A program made the translations under genes and the position numbers. Below the pieces are notes generated by a model. That model was not told where the DNA came from. It did no database searches and saw only the letters and a program-made list of their open reading frames with translations. A DNA stretch of 64,000 bases from Erythrocercus mccallii (taxonomy: Eukaryota; Chordata; Aves; Passeriformes; Dicruridae), in NCBI GenBank assembly GCA_013397435.1, contig VZRG01000183.1:594742-658741 (forward strand), given 5' to 3'. Below are positions 1-11,700 of this stretch, one piece after another. The first letter of the stretch is position 1. Every line of letters begins with the position of its first letter.

Positions 1-1284
1 TCTGGTTCTGCAATATTCATTTTGGAATTAAATCAGCTTCCCTGTGTCTTTACAAAGCAGTTTATTTTTTTCTAAGAAGTTGATTCTTTTATTGTGTGCA
101 TTCTTGGCAAAAGTATGTGCTTTGACTATATTAGTGGCTTTCCTCTGTATAGTAAGGTTTCTTATTTTCATTATCAAAGAAGGTGTTGGTTATATCTATA
201 ATGCTTTGCAGAAGTAGATCCTCACCCAGAAAGATTTTAAAATCAAGTGAGCGTAAGTGGAGTAAAGAAGAATATATTCATATATTCTTCATATATTACA
301 GTAGTCCAATTTGTGCCAATAATGACGTCAGCAAAAGCAGTGTGGATGTTGTGTTATAATAAATGGGGGGAAAGCAACAGTAAGTTAAAAAAAAAAAAAG
401 TAAATTGCAGTAGTGCCACCTAGTGTGCCAGGTGTTGCAGTTTTCTGAAGAGGGACAGTAAAATATTTTCAAACCATCCCACTTGTTACCTGCCTCTCCT
501 CCTGCTGCTGCTCCCTTTTCAGTCTGCTGACAGGAGAGCATTAACAGCATTGACAGAAGGTAGAGGAAGAGACCTGAGGGCTGTTTTGCAGATGCTGATT
601 CTGGCACACATGCCATAAGGTTGTCATTGCTGCTCTAAAAAAAATGAGCATCCACGGGGTTTTAAAGAAGGAGAAAGATAGCTGTTCTGTCTGTACTCCC
701 ATATAAATCTTGCTCGTCTACTCATTGGTTTCCACTGCAAAACATGTAAGGGCAAAAATATCCTTTTTCAGCTACTACAGACAAGTTTTCTTGGTGTTGG
801 AAGAGAAAAAAAATTTTTTTTGATGCCAGAAAAGAGGAGGGGCTGCTGGTTTGAAGCTTACTGGAAGAGGTGGAAATTATTTTTTTTCTGGTGGCTAAAG
901 GAATTATGTTGAACAGAGGGTCCACAAAGACCTCTGTATGGGAGATGGGAGGTGAGAGGCAAGTAAAGGGAATGGCGGATCAGTTTTGTGCATTAATTCT
1001 TTGTACTAGGAGGAGCCCTTTACCAGGACCACCTTAGTCTTTTCCACTGCTTCCTTTTCCACTTTCACTGGTAGCTGACTGAACATCTCCGCTTTAATCC
1101 CGAGATATGCATAGTTCATGGCTTAACCTTCAGAGTGTGAAGCTGCACAGGATTTATTTTTGTCTTCCATATAGAATCTGCTTGTAACAAGTGGAAGAGT
1201 GATCAAGCCAGAACGTGTTGTCTGCAAACGAAACCAACATCTACCCAGCACAGTTAATGCTGTGTATTCACCTGTCCTCTGCAG
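1..1284. other. Upstream flank of GBA3 exon 1, no recognised gene
   Basis: AT-rich DNA with no recognisable protein. A short exon-like segment at 212-252 has a plausible acceptor, a GTAAGT donor and one open frame, but its phase does not fit the GBA3 exon. A good donor (GGGAG|GTGAGA) sits at about 951, yet no ATG upstream of it can join 1285 in the GBA3 frame. No convincing promoter or first exon is visible. A polypyrimidine-rich acceptor-like stretch ends in CAG at 1284. Confidence 0.4.
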
Positions 1285-1357
1285 CCAGTGCGGGAGGATA
1301 TTGCTTTTCCAGTTGGATTTGCTTGGGGTGCAGCTACAGCAGCATATCAAATTAAAG
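1285..1357 (+). CDS. GBA3-like exon 1 (N-terminus of cytosolic beta-glucosidase); start codon absent
   Basis: GBA3 is a cytosolic glycoside hydrolase family 1 enzyme that hydrolyses beta-glucosides and related xenobiotic or flavonoid glycosides. This segment encodes FPVGFAWGAATAAYQIK and then a split Gly codon. It matches the family-1 N-terminal signature (F-x-W-G-x-A-x-A-A-Y-Q-x-E-G-G) at every fixed position except the Glu, which is Lys (codon 1354-1356). The Gln that binds the glycone in family 1 is kept. The exon ends at a GT donor (AAAG|GTGTCA) after one base of a codon, and exon 2 continues in phase. Where GBA3 has its initiator Met, the codon is ATT (1300-1302). The frame is open upstream only to a TAA at 1255-1257, with no ATG. 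Either the start is lost, or the CAG at 1281-1284 is an acceptor and an unseen upstream exon supplies the start. The family identity is strong; whether the gene works is doubtful. Confidence 0.8.
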
Positions 1358-2029
1358 GTGTCAATTTTTAGTTATCAAAGTGTTACAGAAGTTTTAGGTG
1401 AACAAAAAGTCTGGATCTAGGAAGGAGAGTGTTTGATCTTTGCCTTGTTATGTAGACACTACTTCTGATGCAAATCCATGTAGCACTTCCGTTTAAACAC
1501 TTCTGACTTGAGGAGTAAGAAGAAGGTAAAAGATATTTTAAAACCCAGAAATATGGCTAGGTAATGGAAATGGAGCTAGTTATGGCGGGGTGGGGGGGAA
1601 GGAGGCAATTTTAAGTAATTTTTTCATCTACTTCTTGTGTATATCCTTTCTGTAGAGCTAGTTCACACAGATTGCTATGGGCTGTTCTGAAACTGGATGG
1701 AAGAACTACCTCATCAGACATTGGTACTCACAAGAAGTTTTCAGTTAGGAACTCATCTCCAAAGATTATAGAAAGAAATTAACTGAGAGGTTAACAGTTG
1801 GACTTGTGGAGGCTGTCCCCCAGGGACATGTGTCATGTTCCCAACTGAATAGAGAGACTGGTGAAGGGATTTTCCCAGCACAATATGAAAATATGTTGCA
1901 GATTAGGGAATGTAAGCACGTAAACACAGTGACACCTACAGCTGTAACCACTCCAAACTTTATCCTTTCATAAATGTGTCTTTATAAACCTTCAAAATAC
2001 ATATAGAACTGATTTTCTCATATTATACC

Positions 2030-2275
2030 CTGCAGCATACAGGCACTTAACTCCCATTGATTTCAGTACCTAAATGGGAGTTGTAGATCCTAAATTGTCT
2101 TTGAGGATGTAGCCTTTAGTTCTTGGTTATTGCTGAAATTGAGAGTACTTGCCCATGCTGGATACCTTTTAACGAGCTCAGTTCACTTCATCTAATAGAC
2201 TGCACAGCTCGCAGTTCCCAGGGAATCAATATTCTGGGCCAGATTCTACTTGAGTCCTGCAATGCACATCGTTCT
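2030..2275. repeat. Ancient interspersed repeat fragment with palindromic core
   Basis: The ten-base arms AACTCCCATT (2049-2058) and AATGGGAGTT (2073-2082) are perfect inverted copies around a 14-base spacer. The surrounding wording (cactTAACTCCCATTGATTT and, near 2236, GGGCCAGATTCT) resembles old repeats I associate with turtles, crocodilians and birds. I do not know the family name. A non-autonomous DNA transposon is one reading. Confidence 0.4.
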
Positions 2276-4342
2276 TCTAACTAATTTTTAAAACGTGAAT
2301 TGTGTGTGCATTATAATTTCCTGCCTTTTGAGTGGCTAGATGTGCAACTTTAATGTCCTCTTAATGTATTTTTAATGAACTTTCTTAAGGCTTCTGAGTG
2401 GGGAAAGCATAAAAAAAATCTATAATATGGTCTAGACACTACTCAAATGACCCTTTTCCTGCAGAAGTAAGAAACTCAACAGGGGATTCCTTCTCCTGAA
2501 AGCTTCAGAGGCTGTGCAGCTTCCAACTTAGAGGCATCGTGATTGAAGCAATAGTTCTTGTAGAGTCCAAACTCAGTTGCTGTGCATATCACAAGATACA
2601 CAGTGGAAGAGGCATGAGCTGACAGGCTACTTTATTTTTTACTGTCAGCTATGTATTTATGCACAGCACAACCTTCTCCACTCCATATATTTCAAAGCGC
2701 TAAAAAATCATACCAATTGTACTCTGCATGCTCAAAGTGCAGATTTCAAAGGTTCATGACTCAGTCAAATCAAAATCAATTTGCACCAGAACATTCAAAA
2801 GCACTTCTTCTTACTGAGGGCCATTTCTATGCTAAATTTCAACTCTCTGCTTGATTTTTTTTTCTTCTTTTTTTATTTTTATGGGAAAAAGTTGCAAAAA
2901 AATCTTGTAATGGTAGAAGTGGTTTTCTTCACTTCTTTCATATGCCAAATAATGGAACTGCATTAATTCAAACAAAATTACACTTTTTGGTCAGAGACTT
3001 GGTCAAGAAAATTTCACTCCCAAAGGTTAAAGGACAGCTGAATTAGAGGAAAAGTGTACTTCAAAAAGTACATGAAAACTTTAATACTCTGATCAGAAAT
3101 ATTCCTGCTTTAGGAGTTTCACTAGTTGGAAAAGCATTGCATTTCTTTCTGTTGTAATAATTGCAGAGTATGGGGAACATGTATCATAATAATTTATATT
3201 ATTCATTTGATGGCATGTCATGTGCTGATTTGGTATCCAATTCACACCTAAGTATTTTAAATGTAAAATCAGTTCCTCATCATTGTTCTTTCCTGGCCCC
3301 AAAGCTCACTAAAACTCCAGTTGCGCCTACGTTATGGAATGCTGCGTAGCATGGAAGTTTCTGAGCATGCTTAGAGGTGCAAGCTTGGTTCACTGAAGCG
3401 GAGCAGAGCTCTCTGCAGACTAATTGTGGCTCAGCAGGATGTGTTAGTGTATCTGGAGCTTTCTGTTGACTCGACTGGATTCCTTCCTGCACTTTATCAG
3501 ATGGCTCAGATGCTCGATGCTGTACAGAGAAGTCTCTTTGAACAGTGTCAGAAATGCTTGAAAGTGGGTCTGTTTGCTACAGCCCCCTCAGGGCTTTACA
3601 GTGGCTAATGACCACTGGAGTAGTACTGTTAGACTGCTGAAAATCAAATACTTCTCCTCCTCCCTCCCACTTCCTTTGCTGGAGGAAGGCAGACTAAAAA
3701 GAGGGATCATTCAGCCTCTGCTCTAGATGACGATTCTTAACCAAAGGTGTGTTAACTGCCTGTTATGGCAGCTTTTATGTCCCTTCATTCCAACCGTACT
3801 GAAAAAAGACCTGTATCGAATCAATACGGTGCAGGAAGCCTGCTCTTAAAGGCTTCAAAATTCTAGGTACCATCGAAGAATTACCGTTATTTGTTATTTC
3901 TTGCACTTCTCTCAGGTGACTATTTATTTCAGTAGTCATGTTTGAAATTTGAAGCAGGGTATAGAAAATTTGTAGTATTGTATTTTTCTGAGGAGAGTAT
4001 TTTTGTATTTTTCAGACAGAGCACCAAGTCTATCATAAAATCTGAGATTAAGAAAAACTCAGACTGTCTGGATCTAAAATTTGACCTACTTTGAAGGTTG
4101 TCCCATGTAAAATTTAATTTACTGACCAACCAAATGTAGATGTATGGGTGTTCGTGTGCTGCAATAAAATTCTGTAAAGACCATGAAATGTGACAATGAT
4201 CTCTGAAAAGCTAGGTTATAGAAGTGATATTACAGATTTTAGTAATGCTTTAAATTAAGTGTCTTCAATATGCTTAACCTTGCATTAAACTTAGATTTAA
4301 TAAGACAGATGTATATTAAGTACTGAATATACTTAAGGGAGC

Positions 4343-4432
4343 AATCTTGCATTGGCAGGGGATGGACTCAATGACCTCCTAATAGTTCTCCTCCATCTCT
4401 AATTTCTATGATACTAATTGATTATTAAAACA
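4343..4432 (+). repeat. Old CR1-type LINE 3' end fragment
   Basis: The wording TTGGCAGGGGATGGACTCAA, then ATGACCTCCTAATAG and a pyrimidine-rich stretch ending in TCTAATTTCTATGATAC, is typical of the 3' terminus of old CR1-like LINEs in sense orientation. The copy is short, lacks coding sequence and looks diverged. Confidence 0.6.
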
Positions 4433-4671
4433 CTTTTATTGAGGATTGATATGTAGCTATTATATAGTTATTAATCTTATAACCCAACTGATATTTAATT
4501 TATACATAATTTTAACACACAATGTCATCTTAGTTTTTAAAGAATAATGCTGAAACAGTGCATTCACTGAGACTCTCAAAAATCATGGTGGTAAATGAGG
4601 TTGGCCCTTTTGAGGTTAATTGCAATTTTATGGTTAAATCACACTTTACTGGAATTTACAGAGTTCTCCAC

Positions 4672-4707
4672 AAAAAAAAAAAAAAAAAAAAAAGAAAAGA
4701 AAAAAAG
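4672..4707 (+). repeat. Poly(A) tract with G interruptions
   Basis: A run of more than 20 adenines is followed by AAAAG-type interruptions. It could be simple repeat expansion or the tail of a retrocopy, but no retrocopy body was recognised upstream. Confidence 0.8.
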
Positions 4708-5518
4708 TAATGTTTTCTTCAGCTATAGCATGGCTCAGGAAAGACAAAAAAACTTGTAATGAAGAGATGCATTTATTCGAATCAAATATTTTATGTTGTA
4801 TCTCAGACAACAGCTAAATTTTGAGTATTTTAATGGTAATCTGTGTATCTCAATTTTAGAATTGTGAAGAAATATCCTAAAACTCTGAAAGTTTGGGGAA
4901 AATGGTGCAGTGCTTTTGAACATTCAAAATTAATTTCTGTGAATGTCTGGCTAAACAAAAAGCAGAAGTTTTGTAGAGCTGTGTTATTAATTCAGTTTGT
5001 ATATGCCTAGGGCCATGGCTCATAATGGCATTCCTTTCTTTTTAACAAACTGTCAAGATTTTCAAAGGACATCCTGAAAGCCATAAGTGCCTATTTGTTG
5101 GATGTATTTCTCATACCCTAAAGGCTTTCTTTGATATGGACTGATCTTTTACATTAATGGATGGAAGTTGCATTAGAAAATGTCCTTTGTGAAAACCTGT
5201 AGTATCTCAAGAGTGCAAACATCTGATTTTTGGCTAAGGAAGTATGAAGAGTGTTAGAAGTCTGAGTGTTTTCTTTAAAACAGAATTTTCAAATAATTAA
5301 CAGCAAGTAAAAGCATGAATAAATGCAAAACTTAATGCAAATGCATATTAATGCTTGAAAGTTCCTAGTTACTTTAAATAATATAAGGCGTGGGTAGAGA
5401 ATACTTCTCAATTTGCTCATGGGGTTTTCAGGGATTTGCACCTACTTTGTGATAAATTATTTACTTGCAACATATGTTTTTTGATGTCAAAAATGACCAA
5501 GTTTTGTTTTTCAAGCAG

Positions 5519-5746
5519 GAGGCTGGAATGCAGATGGAAAGGGCCTTAATGTCTGGGACATATTCACCCATCAGGGAGGAGATCGAGTTTTCAAGAACCA
5601 GACTGGTGATGTAGCTTGTGGCAGCTACACTCTGTGGGAGGAAGATTTGAAATGTATCAAACAGCTTGGATTGACTCATTATTGCTTTTCTCTTTCCTGG
5701 TCACGTCTGTTACCTGATGGGACGACAGGTTTCATCAACCAGAAAG
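5519..5746 (+). CDS. GBA3-like exon 2 (family 1 glycosidase, residues about 20-96)
   Basis: The 228-base exon is two bases, 75 codons and one base. It continues the frame of exon 1 and begins GGWNADGKG. It then carries GDVACGSYTLWEEDLK, the stretch that points to GBA3 rather than lactase, LCTL or klotho, and ends SLSWSRLLPDGTTGFINQK. No frameshift or stop lies inside it. At 5683-5685 the codon is TGC, giving HYCFSLSW where family 1 has HYRFS-SW; CGC to TGC is a CpG-type transition. The acceptor is a pyrimidine-rich stretch ending in CAG at 5518. The donor is AAAG|GCAATT, so the following intron would be a GC-AG intron. The frame stays open past the donor to 5841, but that part has no similarity to GBA3. 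No signal peptide is expected for this cytosolic enzyme. Both catalytic glutamates would lie in later exons, which I did not find. Confidence 0.85.
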
Positions 5747-8700
5747 GCAATTGTTTCTTAAAAATAGAAGGTTGCAGCTTTAATTCAAGGTTATTGCTGC
5801 AGTCTGGCATAATTAATCCAGTATGCTATTCTGCAGTGTAGCTTTGAAATTGCAACTTTTTTTCAGAGTAATTATGGGATGATTTTTTATAGGTTTGCAA
5901 CAATTTACCAATTAATATTCTAGATCCCCTCGGATAGCACAATCTTTTGGGATAGAATTATTATTATATTTCCTATGTATCTTTTTGCTTACTCCGTTTT
6001 TTTAAATTGTAACTCTAAATCATTTTGCTTCATCAGAATGCTTATACTTATAGGGACCCTAGCCATGAGAATATTTTTGGATGGCTTACAATAGACAAGT
6101 TATCTCATTTGGCAAGTGCATTTAGATAGCTTATCAGTATACTCCAATGTGCTGAACTTCACATTGACTGTTTTACACTAAGGAACATACTTTTCCCAGA
6201 CATTTTTCTTTAGCAAATTAGAGAGGATTCTTCAGACTGATAGAAACTATGCTTAGTTCTCTGGCAAACAGAAGCTCTGAAGAGTTTTCCCAGTCTCAGC
6301 AGGCAGTGTATATGTGTAAAGGGATACAGCACATAAATAAACTGGTTCAGATTGCTAGAAGTCAGATATAAAATTTGTTTCACTTCTGATTATTTAATTC
6401 CATCGGTGTGGACTGAGGGAGAGCTTAAGGTCACTCAGTAGGAAAAGACAGGAAAGGGCAGTTGTGCCTACAGAGCAGAGGGAATGGAAGAAAGAAGAAA
6501 TAAAGAGAATTGTGAAGAATAAAAGCAGCTGAAGCTGAACCAGAAACGATGGCAGAATCAAAGAAGCTCGCTGACTGGGAGGATAATGTTCCCAGGAAAA
6601 AGAAAGAGAAGTATATTGGAATGAACTTCTGAATCTCAATTCTGCTTTCTATTCTTCTGCATCTCAGTTCTACCAAGAAGATATATATCTTTATACTTCT
6701 AGGGCAGTATTTGCCTTGGTAATTCCTTTCTTCTCCTGGTTTGAAGATTGCACTGATGGAAGGCTACAAAGGATAGGACTTCTTAGAAAATACTCTTCAG
6801 GTTAGCCTTATCTGTACTAGAATGGTACCAGCAGAAGCAATCTTTTTTTGTGAATTTTGGTCATGTAGAGCTTGGCTGTTCAGAAGACAGCAGCCTATCC
6901 TCTGCATCCTGCAGATTAAGGTTTTTACCAGAGTGGAGGAGCCTTTGTTACAAGGTTTTGGAAAAGGGGGGGCTGGTAAATCTGCTGTAAACAGACCAAC
7001 CAGCCATTTTTCCCTGCAGAGCATGCCAGATACATATGCCAGTATCCCAGAGAGGCTTGAATTGAAGCTTTTTCTTTGACACCAAAATTTACAATACATG
7101 GCCCACTTTCACTGGCACAGCTTGTCTTTCCCTCGGAATGCTTTTTGTGGTGTGTTGAATTTAAATTTGGCTGAGTCGTTGTAGTTTCTTTCTTGTACTG
7201 ATATTCCTTCAGCTGGAGCTGCAGGCACTGTAAAACCTCAGCAAGCTGACTACTGAATGGGCTTTGTTATTTAGTTGTCAGAGTGGGAGATAGCAAGCAG
7301 ACATTCTGAATGTACTTGGTAAGGAAAGCTAACATTTTGACAAAACTCAGCTGTAATTTCAGAAAATGTTCACTTGATCCCCAGTATAAGCAGTTGCCTG
7401 ATTAATATTATGAACTTTACATTTAACAAAAGGGCATTGGCAGAACTCCAAGTAGGCCAGCTTTCATTAGGCAGGAGTTCACTTCTCCTGTGCAGTGATC
7501 TGTTGAAGCAATTGTAACTGCATAGCATGGAAAGGCCATCATCTTCTATATAAACATTTTTGCAAAGAGCATGTGAAGAATTAGAAAGCTTAAAGCAATG
7601 TCCTTTCAAATAAAATCATTCACACCAACTGGTTCACTACCAATTTCACACCTAAGACGTAGGACATTTGAAAACCTTTAAAACCATTCTGCTTCTAACT
7701 TAGTGGACGTAGGGTCTTTTAAAGCAGTGATGTTGTAGGTGTATTGTTCCTAAGATGTGTCAGGTTTTTAGCTTAAAGCTTACACCAAGTATTTAAATTA
7801 TTTTCTTACAATTATTTTTATCCTAGAAGGTGCCCTGAGCAGAACAAGTAAACATTAGGTGTCAGTGCAGAAGAAGACAGAAGTTGCAGACAAGGGGATA
7901 TTGAGTCTGTGAGAATTTGATGTTTTGCCTCACTTCAGTATGAAGGTAGGGAATCAGAGAAGATGATAGAAAGGAGAAAAGGACAATCCCTCACTTTCTA
8001 CTGACAGACCTCTTAATTACAGATTAATATCTGTAATTCCAGAAGTTTGGGTTATCTCCACAAAACCCTTATATACATGCTACCTCAGAAAAAAACATTT
8101 TCTCCTGTATTTCTGCTTTTACCTGACTTGCAGATACGTACAGAGAAGCTAAGTCAGCCTGCTCTGGAAGGTATAAGACAACCTGGAAATGTGACTTGAC
8201 ATTCACATTTTTCAGGCATGCAGGTCTATTTCTCTTCATTTCTAACAAAAGGCATAAATCTTTTCCAATATAGGTGTTTAATTGAGATGTAAAAAATAAA
8301 TGATAGCTGGTTGCATTTAAATGTTATAAATTGTACTATATAATTTATAATCTGAAAATTAGGATGAGAAATGCCAGTGTCTTCTAAGTAGGGGTTGAAT
8401 ATGAGAGGACAGGATCCCGAAGAAGCAAAGAATCTCTTTTTTCCCAGTTTAAGCTTATGTAGTAAACCTTGTAGTCTCTTCAGAAAAAAGTTAACATACA
8501 CCCAGTCCCACTGAAGACAAATAGAACCCCATTCAAAAGTTAGAGTAACAATATGTTTGCAGTTAATTGCAACAGCAAATTGCAAGAATTTGCTTTTCAA
8601 AATTTAAGTTCTAGTGTATTCCTTTCTATTTTGCATGGGTGCATTCTGTGGAGGCACAGGCATGTATCCCCTCAGAATTTAATGTGTTTTTCTGGTGCTG

Positions 8701-11700
8701 TATTCAGAAGGAAAAGCAAGCTACATGTGAGATTTATTGTGAATTACTTTGTAAACAATCTTATTGAGTCTTGCTGTGCTAAGGGATCTGTATGCACCTG
8801 TTTGTTTAGGAGAAGTCACTGTCTAAATCTGGGGCTCGTAATTGATTACTGCAGTAAATGTTGTCTTAAAAAAAGCTTATAAAAAAGCTTAAAAAAGCTA
8901 TTTGGCAGGAATCCCTGAGATCAGTCATTTGAAGTTGGGTTAAGTTGAAGTCTAATACTGTCCTTTTAAGAAGAAGGTAGTATGGCATTCTGTGTTGGCA
9001 TTTTCAAACATCAATACACTGTAAGCTGAACCTGAAAATACCAAGGGATATATAATAGAAGTATAGAACAAATTTCCTGCTTTGGATTAAACAAAATCTG
9101 TGGTTCAGAAACTTTTAAGAATAATGATCTAAGCCATCCATAACCTCCTAAGCATACATTTTATTAATCTTTGCAATTTAGTCTTCCTCCTCCTACTTTT
9201 TACTGTGTTTTCTACTTCTGTAGACATTTCTCAGTTCTGTGTTTCAATACAGCAAGGCCTTGGGATAGATATTTCACCAACACCTATGTCTTATAAGGAT
9301 ATGTAATAGCCTAAGACCCACAAAAATTTTATGAAAATCAAGTTTCTGAGGTTATTAAACACTTTGGTATATTTAGCCCAAGTCTCTGAAGCAAAGACTG
9401 ACTGATTTCTACTTTCCACCAGCATGAAAGAGACCTATTCCTGTCCAGAACCTCTTAGCTTAACAAGTAATAATTCAAGGCCACTGTTGGCCTTTTCCAA
9501 TTACTGCACTAAACCAGATAGTTCAAGTAAATGAGCAAGCTAATTGATACTCTTTGAACCAGAGCTTATGATGTGTATTTCAATACCTAATGTTTTCAGG
9601 TTTAAAAGCAATACAGTTGTGTTTGGATGTAAGCAAAATTAAAAATGTCTATTTAAGAGCTTAAAGTATCCTGATATTTAAACTTACAGTGACCTCTCAG
9701 CAGCATAAAAATAGTCCTTTAGGAAACATATTCATGTCAGCCACTGCTAAATCTGTACAGAAGGTGAATTCCTTTTAAGCCTCTAGAAATACATCCCCAG
9801 TTACTGGCCAGCTTTAACAACACATCCAGGAAATTAAAGTTGATCTCTGTCTTAGCAAGAGGGGACAAGAAAGGTTAGGAGTCATGAGCTTTTAGAGAGG
9901 TGAGCTAATTCCTTCTTGCAGTTAGGAGGACTGAGCAGTTTGCAGCAGTGGCAGTGTAAAAGAGATGGTTTCTTTGATAAACTATTGTCAGGCCATTTAG
10001 GTTGGTGGCAAAGAGAACAGGGCCTCAAACTCCATCTAAAATCTAGTAGAACCCAATGAAAAGCCTTAAATATCCTATAGATCTAATGAGTGAAATGCTG
10101 AATTCACACCATAACAAAAAGTTGAATACACTGACAGTGTCTTTGTCCTGATGGGGGCATGGTGGTGAAGAATGGAACATTCTAGAGGAATTAACTAATC
10201 CAGCTAACCAAGTTCAAAACATAGAAGATCAGCTCAGTTACCTTGCTGAGTGTGGCACTGAAGTTTTTAAAAGACACAATTCTCAAGGAGAAAAATGCTT
10301 TCATTATAACAAATCTACCTGTAAATCTCTCAAGCGTCAGGCTTTTTCCAACACACTTGTATCTTGCACATGCAGTCAGGCTGCCATTCAGGCATTTAAA
10401 TGAAAGGATTATATTTTCATGTGATCAGTGCCCATCAGAATTATGTTTTTCTTGTGGAGTTGCTGTCCACTGATCTATTTTGAAAATTTGCATCCTCATT
10501 TCATTTTATGTGCCTGGTTGGAAGATTTTGTGTGCTGAGCATTTTTGCCAACTCTGGGGTCTTGTAACAGTAGTCAGCATGCACTTGAGAGAAAATATTT
10601 GCATCTCATAACAGAGAAAATGTGCAGTGAGGTTGCTTCAAGTGTTAAAATGTAGCAAAATTATTATTAACCCTTTTTTGTTGCCTTCAATATTTTCAGG
10701 AGTCAATTCTTACTGCAAAACCACTATTAACCTGGGAAATGGCATCCTGCTCCCTGTATCAATTTGGTTTGCCTTAATCCTTAAAAAAATGAGGTGACTG
10801 GAGATCTGAAAGCATCGAGACCACTGATAGTCTTGTAAATTATTGCTTCAGAACATTTGGAGACTGAGTGATCACTACTGATGCTACGTTGTTGCTTTAG
10901 GTGGTTGTTAAAGAGGTATAGCCACAGTATTGGTACCAGAGCTTACAAGGCAGTTTTAATGTGTAAAAACTTCTGCCAAATCCAGATGCAGTTGTGCTAA
11001 TATTTGGAGAGAACACTGTGGACTTGTGTCTATAGCTCAGATTGATAGAATCTCTATGAGTTCTGCAGAAGATTTTTGAGGAGCCCATCTGGATGGCATA
11101 AGATATTGTACAAGATATAAATAAACAAGCCACCTTGGCATTTGTAATTTAATTTTTTCATGCTGGCTATAAAGAGTAGGAGCCTTAGTGTTTTCCTGTT
11201 ACCTTTGTACTTGATATCTGTTTTACTATTTGAAATGACACACCACTGTTACATCTTTTGAAGTCCAGAAATTATCTTTCTGATGCCAGCAGTAAGGCTT
11301 TCCTGGCATACATCTACTCCTGGCAAGGAGACGTGGTGACTGCCAGTACCAAGGGGTTAAGGAGCAGTGACAATAAGCAGATGCTAATGCAAGAAAGATA
11401 TTTTAGTCTTCTCATTAAAATAAGTCATTTCACTGTCTTCATGGATATTTGCACAGTTTTGCTTTTCCATTGTTAGTCATAAAAGGTCACTTCATGGAAA
11501 ATTAAGTTAATAGGGTCAGTACAATTTGATGAAAACTAGTTTTAGTTTGTAGTTTAGAAAAGATAGAGGGTAATGCATCTGATTTTATGGGTTTTCTTGC
11601 ATCTGTTCTGAATAAAACTTCTGCTCTCTCTTCTACTAAGATACATATAATAACCCTATAATTTACATCACTGAGAATGGGTTTTCCCAAAGTGACCCTG

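Larger units (their letters stand above)
1358..5518 (+). other. GBA3 intron 1
   Basis: About 4.2 kb between two phase-matched GBA3-like exons, with a GT donor at 1358 and an AG acceptor at 5517-5518. It holds an old repeat with a palindromic core (2030-2275), a T-rich tract at 2856-2882, an old CR1 3' end near 4343-4432, and a poly(A) tract at 4672-4707. Nothing coding was recognised between them. Confidence 0.7.

Noticed and set aside
941..955. Donor at 951 with upstream ATGs as a first GBA3 exon
   Set aside because: None of the upstream ATGs gives a frame that joins 1285 in the GBA3 reading frame.
5747..5841. Open frame continuing past GBA3 exon 2 to 5841 as extra coding sequence
   Set aside because: The family alignment stops at the GC donor, and the residues that follow have no similarity to GBA3.
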